This document shows positions 36,713-45,659 of a DNA stretch of 64,000 nt, one piece after another (the stretch's first letter is position 1; each line of letters starts with the position of its first letter). Below the pieces are notes generated by a model. The model had not been told where the DNA came from. It searched no databases and saw only the letters and a list, made by a program, of their open reading frames with translations. A program made the position numbers and the translations under genes. The DNA is from an uncultured bacterium. GTDB lineage: Bacteria > Bacillota > Clostridia > Oscillospirales > Oscillospiraceae. The DNA is taken from contig CAMNQF010000007.1 in the NCBI GenBank assembly GCA_946548895.1, positions 1 through 64,000 on the forward strand. The letters run 5' to 3'.

Positions 36713-37183
36713 ATGGGCTTTATGAATTCAATCAATATTGTGGGTTCCGGCCTGACCGCCCAGCAGTTGCGGCTGGATATTGTGGCGGAAAATGTGACCA
36801 ACTCTCAGACGACCCGGGTGGAGAACGGCGAGGGCGCCTACCGCCGCAAAATGGTGGTATTCGAGGCGGTCAGCGGCCGCGATTCGTTCCGGGCCGCTTT
36901 GGCGCGTGCCTCCAACGGGCTCATCGCCAACACGGAGCAGCCCACCCCCGCCGCCGGCGGCGTGCGGGTCACCGAGATCGTGGAGGACGAGTCCCCCATG
37001 AAGCTGGTGTACGACCCCACCCACCCCGACGCCGACGAGGACGGCTACCTGGAGCTGCCCAACGTGGATATGGTGAAAGAGATGGCCGACGCCATGGCCG
37101 CCACCCGGGCTTACGCCTCCAACGTCACGGCGCTCAACACGCTGAAATCCGTCATCTCCAGCGGCCTGGAGATCGGCCGGTAA
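36713..37183 (+). CDS. flgC: Flagellar basal-body rod protein FlgC
   Basis: 156-residue rod protein. The N-terminal rod motif reads SGLTAQQLRLDIVAENVTNSQTT, with the usual NVAN region altered to NVTN. The C-terminus has the FlgC-type VDMVKEMADAMAATRAYASNVTALNT helix that packs in the rod. AGGAGG precedes the ATG by 10 bases. It stacks on FlgB and FliE in the rod and follows flgB after 79 bases. Confidence 0.93.
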   Translation: MGFMNSINIVGSGLTAQQLRLDIVAENVTNSQTTRVENGEGAYRRKMVVFEAVSGRDSFRAALARASNGLIANTEQPTPAAGGVRVTEIVEDESPMKLVYDPTHPDADEDGYLELPNVDMVKEMADAMAATRAYASNVTALNTLKSVISSGLEIGR

Positions 37184-37236
37184 GGCCGCGCGGCACAATA
37201 TGACAAACAATCTGGTTGCAAAGGAGCGAGGCTGCC

Positions 37237-37596
37237 ATGAGCGCACCCATTGACGGAATCACCGGAATCCCCAAGAACGCGGGCATTGCCGGCATCACCA
37301 ACCCCATTCAGAAAATTGCTTCCCCCGTCCAGGCCGGGGAAGAGGACAAGGCCGTCGGCCTGGACGAGGTGAAGGAGAGCTCCTTCGGATCCCTGTTCAC
37401 CGACCTGATCCAGAACGTGAGGGACACTGACGCGGAGTTCACCCAGGCGCAGTACCTGCTGGCCACCGGACAGCTGGACAACCCCGCCCAGCTGGGCATC
37501 GCCGGATATAAGGCCGAACTCGCTGTGGATATGCTGATCCAGCTGCGGAACCGCGCGCTGGACGCCTACAACGAGCTGAAAAACATGAATGTTTGA
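37237..37596 (+). CDS. fliE: Flagellar hook-basal body complex protein FliE
   Basis: 119-residue FliE, the adaptor joining the MS ring to the rod. The conserved segment begins at SSFGSLFTDLIQNVRDTDAEF and ends in the characteristic ELAVDMLIQLRNRALDAYNELKNM helix. The start at 37237 is taken with AAAGGAG 10 bases upstream; the open frame to 37216 begins with TTG inside that ribosome site. The N-terminal 40 residues are Ala/Ile/Pro rich and less conserved, normal for FliE. Confidence 0.92.
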   Translation: MSAPIDGITGIPKNAGIAGITNPIQKIASPVQAGEEDKAVGLDEVKESSFGSLFTDLIQNVRDTDAEFTQAQYLLATGQLDNPAQLGIAGYKAELAVDMLIQLRNRALDAYNELKNMNV

Positions 37597-37649
37597 TGAC
37601 GCCGGGCCGTTAGGCCCGGCAACAACGCGGAGAGCGGGGTCGATGGCAC

Positions 37650-39380
37650 TTGAACACGGAAAAGCTGAAGGGCTATTGGGAAAAAGTGAAGGGAGCTCTG
37701 GGCAATCTTTCCAAAAAAGTTAAGATTCTGATTGTGGCGGTCTTGGCGGCCCTGGTTGTTTTCGCGGTGGGCCTGGCGGTTTTCTTCAACACCCGGCCCT
37801 ATGCCACCCTCATTGACGGGGCCTCCGCCGAAGAGACCGCCACCGTCCTCACCTGGCTGGAAGGCCAGGGGGTCACGGATTTCCGCATGGAGGGATCGGG
37901 CACCATCCTGGTGCCCCAGGCCCAGGCCACCAGCCTGAAGGCCAAGCTGCTCCAGGAGCAGTACTCCTCCTCCAACGCCCCCTACAGCGGGTATTTTGAG
38001 CGGGTCAGCGCCCTGTCCACCGTGCAGGATCGGAACGTGGCCAAGCTGTCCGCCCTCGTTGAGGAGATTGAAAAAACCATCCGCAAGTTTGACGGCGTGC
38101 GGGACGTGAGCGTGAACATTGAGCTGGGCGAGGACCGGGGCTACGTGCTGGACACCAACAACGTGGTCAACGCCTCCGCCGGGGTGATACTCACCATGGA
38201 CGGCGACAAGCTGCTCTCCACGGGACAGGCCAACGCCATCCGCAACTACATATCCCACAGTGTGGCCGCCCTGGATGTGGACGATGTGTCCATTCAGGAT
38301 ACCAGGGGCAACATCTATGACGGGATGGACTTGGAGGGCGGCAATACCGCCGCCGACGCCACCGCCCTGGCCCTCCAGACCGAGCAGTGGTGGGCCAACC
38401 AGATCCGCAGCCAGATCGAGCAGCAGCTGTTCAAAATGTACGGCGAGGAGAACGTGGGCGTCACCGTCCGCTGCAACGTGGAGCTGGGCGAGAAGACCGT
38501 CAACGACTATGAGGTCCGGCTGCCCGACTTCGCCGAGGACGGGTCCACCGAGGGCGCGGGCATCATCGGCACAAAGTTCTACAGCTGGCAGCTGCGGGCG
38601 GATGACGACACCGTGGCCGGCGGCCTGGTGGGCACCCCCTCCAATTCCGAACTGCCCACCTATGTGGAGAACGGCGAAACCATCCAGGGCCTGCTGGGCC
38701 GGCTGGGCGCCGAGGGCAGCATTGAGTACGACAACTCCAAAACCCAGACCCAGATGATTATCACCGCCGCTACCTTGAAGGACGTGACGGTGTCGGTGTC
38801 CATCAACTCCACCGCCTCCGGCCCCATCGACCTGGAGGCCATGACCCGCCACGTGGCGGTGTCCGGCGGCATCCAGGCCCCCCTGGAACTGCCCGACGGC
38901 GTCACCGAGGCGGACTATCTGGCCCGGAAGGTGTCCGTGCTGAGTACCCCGTTCTATCAGGCGCCCGAGCAGCCCACCCCGCCCTCCGGCTGGGAGGCCC
39001 TGGGTATTCCCGTTTGGGTGCCCATCGCCGCCGGCGTCGGCCTGCTGGTGTTTGCCATTATCCTCACCGTCATCCTGATGCTGCGGCGCAGGAAGCGCAA
39101 GAAGCAGCAGGAGGAAGAGCGGGCCGTGGAGGAGCTGCTGGCTACCGCCATGCCCGGGCAGTCCGTGGAGCTGGGCCCGGACGGCCAGCCCTTGGAGCCC
39201 GGGGTCGAGATCGAACTGGACGAGGAGGGCAATCCCGTGTCCGGCGCCGACGTGATGGACCTGCACACCGAGCGGAGCATGGAATTGCGGCAGAACATCC
39301 GGGATTACGTGGACGAAAACATGGAGGTCGCGGCTCTGCTGATCAAGAGCTGGCTGAAGGAGGATGGAGACAATGGCTGA
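37650..39380 (+). CDS. fliF: Flagellar MS-ring protein FliF
   Basis: 576-residue membrane ring protein that anchors the rotor and houses the export gate. Transmembrane helix 1 is at about residues 27-47 and helix 2 at about 452-474, separated by the ring-building domains with TASLKAKLLQEQY-type YscJ motif. The C-terminal tail that binds FliG is present (RQNIRDYVDENMEVAALLIKSWLKE). No in-frame ATG lies near the start; TTG at 37650 gives the expected N-terminus. An ATG at 37643 is in another frame. The stop overlaps fliG by 8 bases. Length is normal. Confidence 0.93.
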   Translation: MNTEKLKGYWEKVKGALGNLSKKVKILIVAVLAALVVFAVGLAVFFNTRPYATLIDGASAEETATVLTWLEGQGVTDFRMEGSGTILVPQAQATSLKAKLLQEQYSSSNAPYSGYFERVSALSTVQDRNVAKLSALVEEIEKTIRKFDGVRDVSVNIELGEDRGYVLDTNNVVNASAGVILTMDGDKLLSTGQANAIRNYISHSVAALDVDDVSIQDTRGNIYDGMDLEGGNTAADATALALQTEQWWANQIRSQIEQQLFKMYGEENVGVTVRCNVELGEKTVNDYEVRLPDFAEDGSTEGAGIIGTKFYSWQLRADDDTVAGGLVGTPSNSELPTYVENGETIQGLLGRLGAEGSIEYDNSKTQTQMIITAATLKDVTVSVSINSTASGPIDLEAMTRHVAVSGGIQAPLELPDGVTEADYLARKVSVLSTPFYQAPEQPTPPSGWEALGIPVWVPIAAGVGLLVFAIILTVILMLRRRKRKKQQEEERAVEELLATAMPGQSVELGPDGQPLEPGVEIELDEEGNPVSGADVMDLHTERSMELRQNIRDYVDENMEVAALLIKSWLKEDGDNG

Positions 39381-40455
39381 CGCCGCAGTCAAGGAACAGG
39401 CACCGGCCCCCTCCGCCGAGACCAAGGCCCATCCCAAGAAAAGGCTGGAGCACGAGGTTCCCCTCACGGGAGCCCAGCGGGCGGCCACCGTCATCATCGC
39501 CCTGGGCGCGGAGCGGGCCTCCGCCCTGTACAAGCACATGGAGCCCGACGACGTGGAACAGCTCACCCTTGAGGTGGCCAAGATGGGTTTCCTGGGGTCG
39601 GAACAGACCGAGCAGATCCTGTACGAGTTCTACCAGCTGTGCCGCACCAACCGCGCTGTCACCGAGGGCGGCCTGGAGTACGCCCGGACGGTGCTGGAAA
39701 AGGCCTATGGCGCCCAGGCGGCCGACGAGCTGCTGGGCAAGGTGACAAAGTCGCTGCAAAACCGCTCCTTCTCCTTTATGGAAAAGGCGGACGACAAGTC
39801 CCTGTTCTCCGCCCTCCAGAACGAGCGGCCCCAGACCATCTCCCTGGTACTGTCCTATGTGGACCCGGACAAGGCCGCCGGGGTCATCTCCCAGCTGGAC
39901 GAGAAGCGCCAGGTTCAGGTGGTGGAGAGCATGGCCAAGATCGAGAGCGTGTCCCCCATCGCCGTCAAGATCATCGAGGCAGAAATGCGCAAGAAGTTCT
40001 CCAACATTGTCACCAACGCCAACGTCAAGGTGGGCGGCATCGACTATGTGGCCGATGTGATGAACAACCTGGACCGCACCAGCGAGAAAAATATCTTCGA
40101 CGGCCTGTCCGCCTATGACCAGGAGCTGGCCGACGAGATCCGCAAGCGTATGTTTGTGTTTGAGGACATCATCACCATGGACGACCGCTCCGTGCAGCGC
40201 TTCGTCCGGGACTGCGACCCCAGAGACCTGGTGCTGGCCCTCAAGTCCGCCAACGAGGAGGTTTCCAAGAAGCTCCTCAGCAATATGTCCACCCGTATGG
40301 CTCAGAACATCCGGGACGACCTGGAGATCACCACCAACGTGCGCATGAAGGACGTGGAGGACGCCCAGCAGCGCATCGTGGATATCATCCGCGACCTGGA
40401 GGAAAAGAACGAGATCGTGATCGCAAAGGGCGGAAAGGACGATATCATTGCCTAA
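39373..40455 (+). CDS. fliG: Flagellar motor switch protein FliG
   Basis: 360-residue rotor protein on which the stators push. N-terminal domain starts VPLTGAQRAATVIIALGAE, the middle domain has the EHPQ-like region, and the C-terminal domain contains the charged torque helix (RFVRDCDPRDLVLALKSAN). The start at 39373 is preferred to 39364 because AGGAGG is then 9 bases upstream. It overlaps fliF by 8 bases and fliH by 8 bases, giving tight translational coupling of ring, switch and export genes. Confidence 0.94.
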   Translation: MADAAVKEQAPAPSAETKAHPKKRLEHEVPLTGAQRAATVIIALGAERASALYKHMEPDDVEQLTLEVAKMGFLGSEQTEQILYEFYQLCRTNRAVTEGGLEYARTVLEKAYGAQAADELLGKVTKSLQNRSFSFMEKADDKSLFSALQNERPQTISLVLSYVDPDKAAGVISQLDEKRQVQVVESMAKIESVSPIAVKIIEAEMRKKFSNIVTNANVKVGGIDYVADVMNNLDRTSEKNIFDGLSAYDQELADEIRKRMFVFEDIITMDDRSVQRFVRDCDPRDLVLALKSANEEVSKKLLSNMSTRMAQNIRDDLEITTNVRMKDVEDAQQRIVDIIRDLEEKNEIVIAKGGKDDIIA

Positions 40456-41371
40456 CATATTCAAAGCGTTCCGCCGGGGCGGGGAAAAGGATGACGCCGA
40501 AACCAGGGTGGAGCCATACCTGTTCCCCGACGCGTCGGAGCTGGTGGTAGAACTGGAGGAAGAGCCGCCCGCCCCGGAAGACCCCCCGCAGGAACCGGAG
40601 GAAATGGGGTTCGACGTGCTGGTGACGGACCCGGAGCTGGACGGGGAACCTGAGCCGGAGCCGGAGACCGGGCCGGAACCGGAGGAGAACCCCATTACCT
40701 TTGCCCAGATTCAGGCGGAGGAGATCCTGGCCGACGCCCGGCAGGACGCGGAGCGCATCGCCCGGCAGGCCCGGGAAGAGGCGGAGCGGATCCTTCAGCA
40801 GGCCCGGGAGGAGGCCGCCCAGGAGGCCGAGGCGGTGTTCGCCAAGGCCCGGGAGGAGGGCTACGTCCAGGGCATGGCCCAGGCAGCCCAGGAGTCCAAG
40901 GCCCTCCGGGAGGAGCAGGCCCAGCGCCAGGAGGAGGAGGTCCACCGCTTTATGGAGCAGGCGGGGGTCGCCCTGGACCGCCAGATGGACCAGAGCGTGG
41001 CCGACCTGCGGGACCTGGCCCTGGCGGTGGCGGAAAAGGTGGTGTGCGTCAGCCTGAAGAGCAGCGCCGACGTGATCAGCCGGATGATCCAGACCGCCAT
41101 TGATAAGAGGAAGAAAAAAGAGTGGGTGCACATATACATCTCTGAGTGCGACGCCAAGCGGCTCACCCAGATCCCCGCGTCCCTGTCCGGCGCGCTGACG
41201 GCCCTGTCCGACCGGGTGCGCATCATCCCCATGGCGGACGACGAGTCGGGCACCTGCATCATCGAAATGCCCGACGAGATCGTGGACGCCAGCGCGGCCA
41301 CCCAGCTGAACAACCTGCGGACCATCCTGATGGACACCGCCAACAGCGCGTCGGGGATGAACCTGTTTTAA
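40448..41371 (+). CDS. fliH: Flagellar assembly protein FliH
   Basis: 307-residue FliH, the stator-like regulator of the FliI ATPase that guides substrates to the export gate. The first 85 residues are acidic and Pro/Glu rich. A long coiled coil (AEEILADARQDAERIARQAREEAERI and on, to about residue 165) and a C-terminal globular part (VHIYISECDAKRL, then GTCIIEMPDEIVDAS) follow, as in the V/A-ATPase E-subunit fold. The start is a TTG with AAAGGA 8 bases upstream, overlapping the fliG stop; no ATG is available nearby. Confidence 0.88.
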   Translation: MPNIFKAFRRGGEKDDAETRVEPYLFPDASELVVELEEEPPAPEDPPQEPEEMGFDVLVTDPELDGEPEPEPETGPEPEENPITFAQIQAEEILADARQDAERIARQAREEAERILQQAREEAAQEAEAVFAKAREEGYVQGMAQAAQESKALREEQAQRQEEEVHRFMEQAGVALDRQMDQSVADLRDLALAVAEKVVCVSLKSSADVISRMIQTAIDKRKKKEWVHIYISECDAKRLTQIPASLSGALTALSDRVRIIPMADDESGTCIIEMPDEIVDASAATQLNNLRTILMDTANSASGMNLF

Positions 41372-41444
41372 CGAGAGTTTGGGGAGCCTCCTTTCTCCCA
41401 GGCCGGGAACGAGGCTCTGAGGCATACGGCCGGTGGAGTAAATC

Positions 41445-42755
41445 ATGCCTTCCGTATTTCAACAAATGACCCGCCAGGTGTATAACGCGGAGCCCTACAG
41501 CCTGACGGGAAAAATCGAGAATATTGTGGGTATGTCCATCGAGGCATCCGGCGGCCGGGCCGCCGTGGGCGACATCTGCCGCATTTACAACGGCGATTCC
41601 GGCGGGCAGGTCACCGCCGAGGTGGTGGGCTTTAAAAACGACCACATCCTGCTCATGCCCTACTCGGACATGAGCGGCATCTCGGCGGGCAATTTCGTGC
41701 GCAACACCGGGCGGCAGCTCACCCTCCACGTGGGGGAGTTCCTCCGGGGGCGCATCATCAACGCCCTGGGCCAGCCCATCGACGGCAAGGGCCCCTTCGA
41801 GGGGGGCACCTCCTACTGCGTGGGGGGCGGCTACATCAACCCCCTGCAGCGCCCCCCCATCCGGGAGCGCATCCAGTTCGGCGTGAAGGCCATCGACGGG
41901 CTCATTACCATTGGAAAGGGACAGCGCATCGGCATATTCGCCGGGTCCGGCGTAGGCAAGTCCACCCTCATGGGCATGATCGCCAAGAATGTCACCGCCG
42001 ACATCAACGTCATCGCCCTGGTGGGCGAGCGCGGCCGCGAGGTGCTGGAATTCGTCCAGAAGGACCTGGGCGAGGAGGGCATGAAGCGGTCCATCCTGGT
42101 GGTGGCCACTTCCGACCAGCCCGCCATGCTCCGTATGCGGTGCCCCAGCGTGGCCACCGGCATCGCGGAGTTTTTCCGGGACCAGGGGTACGACGTGCTG
42201 CTGATGATGGACTCCCTCACCCGTTTCGCCATGGCCCAGCGGGAGATCGGCCTGGCCATCGGCGAGCCGCCGGTGTCCCGGGGCTACACCCCCTCTATGT
42301 ACGCGGAAATGCCCAAGCTGCTGGAGCGCAGCGGCAATTTCAGCAAGGGCTCCATCACCGGGGTGTACACCGTGCTGGTGGAGGGCGACGACACCAACGA
42401 GCCCATCGCCGACACAGTCCGGGGCATTTTGGACGGGCACATTGTCCTGTCCCGGCAGCTGGCCAACTCCAACCACTACCCCGCCATTGACATCAGCGCC
42501 AGCATCTCCCGCCTGATGGTGGAGATCGTCCCGCCGGAGCACCGGCAGCTGGCCTCCCGCATCCGGGATATCATGAGCGTCTATGAGAAGAACGCCGACC
42601 TGGTGGCCATCGGGGCCTACAAGCCGGGCACCAACCGCAAGCTGGACTTCGCCATGTCCAAGATTGACGCGGTGAACGACTTCCTCACCCAGGACGTGAA
42701 TCAGGCCTTTACCTACGACCAGAGCGTGGAGGAAATGGCCAAGATCCTCAAATAA
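41445..42755 (+). CDS. fliI: Flagellum-specific ATPase FliI
   Basis: 436-residue F1-beta-like ATPase that energises type III export of flagellar proteins. Walker A is GSGVGKST near residues 167-174, Walker B is YDVLLMMDSLTRFAMAQREIGLA, followed by GEPPVSRGYTPSMYAEMPKLLERSG, all highly conserved in FliI. Length is normal. It lies 73 bases after fliH and immediately before fliJ, the standard order. Confidence 0.95.
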   Translation: MPSVFQQMTRQVYNAEPYSLTGKIENIVGMSIEASGGRAAVGDICRIYNGDSGGQVTAEVVGFKNDHILLMPYSDMSGISAGNFVRNTGRQLTLHVGEFLRGRIINALGQPIDGKGPFEGGTSYCVGGGYINPLQRPPIRERIQFGVKAIDGLITIGKGQRIGIFAGSGVGKSTLMGMIAKNVTADINVIALVGERGREVLEFVQKDLGEEGMKRSILVVATSDQPAMLRMRCPSVATGIAEFFRDQGYDVLLMMDSLTRFAMAQREIGLAIGEPPVSRGYTPSMYAEMPKLLERSGNFSKGSITGVYTVLVEGDDTNEPIADTVRGILDGHIVLSRQLANSNHYPAIDISASISRLMVEIVPPEHRQLASRIRDIMSVYEKNADLVAIGAYKPGTNRKLDFAMSKIDAVNDFLTQDVNQAFTYDQSVEEMAKILK

Positions 42756-42776
42756 ACCGGCGAGGTGTAGAAATAG

Positions 42777-43229
42777 ATGAAAAAATTTAAATTCTCCCTG
42801 GATTCAGTGCTCTCCTATAAAGAACAGGTGCTGGAGTCCCTCCAGGGCGAGCACGCCGTCATCCTGGCCCGGGTCCGGGAGCAGGAGGCGGCGCTGGAGG
42901 CGGCCTGGCGGGACTACCGGGACTGCAACGAGGAGTACCGGCAGCGCAAGGCTGAGGGGTTGAGCATTGCCGACGCCATGTTTTACCAGAACGGCCTGCG
43001 GGTCCTGGAGGCAAGGATCGACCAGGAGACCCGCCGCCTGGAGGAGCTGAAACAGCAGGAGGAGGCCAAACGGCAGGAGGTCGTGGACGCCAAGATCGAC
43101 ACCTCCTCCATTGAGAAGCTGAGGGAGCACAAGCTGGAGGACTACCACAAGGCGGTCCAAAAGGCCGAGGAGGCCCTCATCGACGAGTTTGTCAGTTCCG
43201 CCCGGGCCCGGGCCGCCGTCGGCGCATAA
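42777..43229 (+). CDS. fliJ: Flagellar export protein FliJ
   Basis: 150-residue basic/acidic coiled-coil protein, predicted helical from residue 10 to 140. It begins KKFKFSLDSVLSYKEQVLESLQ, the recognisable FliJ start, and occupies the place directly after fliI. FliJ acts as the gamma-like stalk in the FliI ring and as a chaperone-escort. Sequence is weakly conserved in the family, so synteny carries part of the call. Confidence 0.88.
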   Translation: MKKFKFSLDSVLSYKEQVLESLQGEHAVILARVREQEAALEAAWRDYRDCNEEYRQRKAEGLSIADAMFYQNGLRVLEARIDQETRRLEELKQQEEAKRQEVVDAKIDTSSIEKLREHKLEDYHKAVQKAEEALIDEFVSSARARAAVGA

Positions 43230-43297
43230 AATGGTTCTGAACGGCGCCTGCGCCGTTTGGAAATAGATACTTTTATGTTAAGGAGGTGTAAGGAATT

Positions 43298-44470
43298 ATG
43301 GAACAGACGAGCAACGTGGTCATGTCGATGCTTCAGACCATGGCCAGCCAGGCCGCCGGCATCCCCAAGACGGGCAGGGGCGACCTGGAAAACGATTTCC
43401 AGAAGCTGCTGGAGGAGAAGTCTCAGGAAAAGGACCCCCTGATGGAGCAGCCCGCCAAGAGCGAGACCAAGCCCCAGGCTTCTGCCCCGAAAAAGGACAA
43501 GGCCCCCGTCCAGAAGCAGGAGGACCCCGTGGAGCAGGCCAAAAAGCTGGCGGAGCAGGGCGCCTGGTTTACCCAGCCCGGCATCGGGTTTGTGGACATG
43601 GACCTGGCCACCGGCGAGATCCGCGCAGCCTATGAGCCGGGTGAGTATATCCTGGCGCACCTGGGTGAGCGCACCGAGGTCATCCCCATCGCCGGCCTGG
43701 ATCCGGACCAGATGCAGGAGCTCAAGCAGATGCTGGGCGACCTGGGGCAGGTGATCGACGTGTCCGACCCCGAGGCGGACGCCATGCTGGAGGCCACCGA
43801 CCCCACCGTGGAGCACGGCCCCGCGCAGCTGCTGGAAAAGATGGCCGGCCAGGAGGCCGGGCAGGCGGTCCAAAAGGGCGTGGCGGAGGCCCAGCCCCAG
43901 GAGGACAGCGGCGAGGACGGCAACAGCATGATGGAGCTCACCGCCGGCCAGCAGGCTCCCCAGCGCGTCTTCCGGGATGTGGAGGCCGTCCCCGTGAAAG
44001 TGGGCGAGGCGTCCGGCGAGGAGCAGGCTGAAACCCCCAATGTGGCCCAGCAGATCGACGTCCAGCTGGCCCAGGCCCTGGAGAGGGGCGAGTCCATGGT
44101 TCGCATCCGGCTCAACCCGGAGAACCTGGGCGAGGTCACGGTGGAGATCAGCCAGAGCGCCGACGGCATCCTGCGGGTGGCCCTCAGCGCCCACAGCGGC
44201 GAGACCCGCTCCCTTCTGGAGCGCCACGCCGGCGACTTGCAGGGGCTGCTCAACAGCCGCACCCAGCAGACCGTGGAGGTGGAGGTCCAGCGGGGGCAGG
44301 AGAGCCAGCAAAACCAGAACCAGCAGCGCCAGCAGGGCTACGACGGCCACAACGGCCACGCCCAGGACGGCCAGGAGCAGGAGCGCCGGCAGCGCCGGAC
44401 CCACACCAGCAGCCAGGACTTTATGCAGCAGCTGCGGCTGGGTCTCATCCCCATGGACGGAGAATCTTAA
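43298..44470 (+). CDS. fliK: Flagellar hook-length control protein FliK
   Basis: 390-residue FliK. The first 290 residues are low-complexity (Glu, Gln, Lys, Ala rich), expected of the ruler part that is secreted during hook growth. The conserved C-terminal switch domain is clear: MVRIRLNPENLGEVTVEIS, then ALSAHSGETRSLLERHAGDLQGLL. It ends in a Gln/His/Arg-rich tail with QNQNQQRQQ. AAGGAGGTG precedes the ATG by about 9 bases. It interacts with FlhB to change export from hook to filament substrates. Confidence 0.9.
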   Translation: MEQTSNVVMSMLQTMASQAAGIPKTGRGDLENDFQKLLEEKSQEKDPLMEQPAKSETKPQASAPKKDKAPVQKQEDPVEQAKKLAEQGAWFTQPGIGFVDMDLATGEIRAAYEPGEYILAHLGERTEVIPIAGLDPDQMQELKQMLGDLGQVIDVSDPEADAMLEATDPTVEHGPAQLLEKMAGQEAGQAVQKGVAEAQPQEDSGEDGNSMMELTAGQQAPQRVFRDVEAVPVKVGEASGEEQAETPNVAQQIDVQLAQALERGESMVRIRLNPENLGEVTVEISQSADGILRVALSAHSGETRSLLERHAGDLQGLLNSRTQQTVEVEVQRGQESQQNQNQQRQQGYDGHNGHAQDGQEQERRQRRTHTSSQDFMQQLRLGLIPMDGES

Positions 44471-44494
44471 ACGGAAGGGAGTGCACAGGCACAA

Positions 44495-45151
44495 ATGGGA
44501 ACCTATTCAATGGCTGACATCGCGAACCTGACCAACTCGGCCAGCCTGGTAAAAGCGGAAAACAGCACCAGCCGGAAGGGCAACACCGATCTGGATATGC
44601 AGGACTTCCTCCAGCTGATGGTGGTGCAGCTTCAGAACCAGACCATCGACAACGCCATGGACACCAGCGAGATGATGAGCCAGATGGTGCAGATGCAGAT
44701 GGTTTCCGCCATCACCAACATGACCGAGACCAGCATCATGAGCTACGCCAGCTCCCTGGTGGGCAAGGTGGTCACCATCGGCCTGGTCCAGGGCGACAGC
44801 CTGGAGGAGCGGGAAGTTGTGGTCATCGGCACCGGTATGTCCAACGGCCAGCAGGTTATTTTCGGCAAGGACGGCAAGGGCAATGTGGAGACCTATTCCC
44901 TGAACCAGATTATGGCCGTGGGCCAGCTGCCCCCCCTGGAGGGTGAGGAAGTGCCCGGCGGCGGCGACGGCGAGGACGGCGGCAAGGTGGACGGCGGCGA
45001 AGGCGCCGAGGGCGCCGGCAAGCCCGGCGAGGGCGGCGGCTCTGAAGAGGGCGAAACCCCCAGCGTCCCCGATACGCCCCCCGAGACCCCCCAGATGATC
45101 GAGAGCCCCGAGTACACCGGCGACCAGGGCGCGCCTACCGATAACGCCTGA
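44495..45151 (+). CDS. flgD: Flagellar hook assembly protein FlgD
   Basis: 218-residue hook cap. The conserved N-terminus has LDMQDFLQLMVVQLQNQ and SEMMSQMVQMQMVSAITNM (residues 30-75). A Tudor-like strand region (SLVGKVVTIGL to MAVGQLP) runs to about 150, but the Ig/Fn3 insert of enteric FlgD is absent, as in Bacillus. The last 65-70 residues are an unusual acidic Gly/Glu/Pro tail (GGGDGEDGG and GEGAEGAGK runs). The ribosome site is weak (GGGAG at about 14 bases); a start at 44510 is possible. Confidence 0.88.
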   Translation: MGTYSMADIANLTNSASLVKAENSTSRKGNTDLDMQDFLQLMVVQLQNQTIDNAMDTSEMMSQMVQMQMVSAITNMTETSIMSYASSLVGKVVTIGLVQGDSLEEREVVVIGTGMSNGQQVIFGKDGKGNVETYSLNQIMAVGQLPPLEGEEVPGGGDGEDGGKVDGGEGAEGAGKPGEGGGSEEGETPSVPDTPPETPQMIESPEYTGDQGAPTDNA

Positions 45152-45171
45152 GAAAATGAGGTGACAATAAG

Positions 45172-45555
45172 ATGATCCAGCGTGTATCAGGACTACAGCG
45201 CAGGGAAGCGCCACCGGCCCGGATACAACAGCGCGATCCGGCGGGCGGCGGCTTCGGAGAGCTGCTCCAGCAGGAGCTGGCGAAAAGCGGCCAGCCGTCC
45301 CAAAGCGTGGCATTTTCCAAACACGCCATCTCCCGGGCGCAGGAGCGGGGCATCGAGGTCACGCCAGACCTGATGGACCAGCTGGCGGGCAGCGTCATCC
45401 GGGCCCAGGCCAAGGGGGCGACCAACATCCTGGCCATGGACTCTGAAAAGGCGTTTATCATCAATGTGCCCAATGCCAAGGTCATCACCGCCATCACCCA
45501 GGAAGAAATGAGAGAAAATATCTTCACCAATATTGACGGCGCCGTTTTCCTGTAA
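45172..45555 (+). CDS. Flagellar operon protein, TIGR02530 family
   Basis: 127-residue protein of the flagellar-operon family TIGR02530, found next to flgD and flgE in Firmicutes and of unproven function. The diagnostic segment is VAFSKHAISRAQERGI and the C-terminal INVPNAKVITAITQEEMRENIFTNIDGAVFL region. The first 45 residues are basic and variable. AGGTGA precedes the ATG. No membrane segment or signal is seen, so it is probably a cytoplasmic assembly factor or an exported hook component. Confidence 0.82.
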   Translation: MIQRVSGLQRREAPPARIQQRDPAGGGFGELLQQELAKSGQPSQSVAFSKHAISRAQERGIEVTPDLMDQLAGSVIRAQAKGATNILAMDSEKAFIINVPNAKVITAITQEEMRENIFTNIDGAVFL

Positions 45556-45597
45556 TAGAATAGACAGACTGAGGGCAGGACCGGATGCGGATGCCTT

Positions 45598-45624
45598 CGC
45601 CCCCCGCCCGATTGGCGGGGGGCG
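45598..45624 (+). repeat. GC hairpin upstream of flgE
   Basis: CGCCCCCCGCC and its exact complement flank CGATT, 35 bases before the hook gene. No U run is present. Together with the hairpin after flgE it brackets the hook protein cistron. Confidence 0.6.
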
Positions 45625-45659
45625 GGCGGCGCCAAACCGAAAGGAGTAACTTTTCAACT

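Noticed and set aside
37643-37700. ATG at 37643 as the start of fliF
   Set aside because: It is out of frame with FliF; using it would need a frameshift for which there is no other sign, and TTG at 37650 gives a normal N-terminus.
37566-39581. 671-codon minus-strand frame opposite fliF
   Set aside because: Complement of fliF; no ribosome site or motif.
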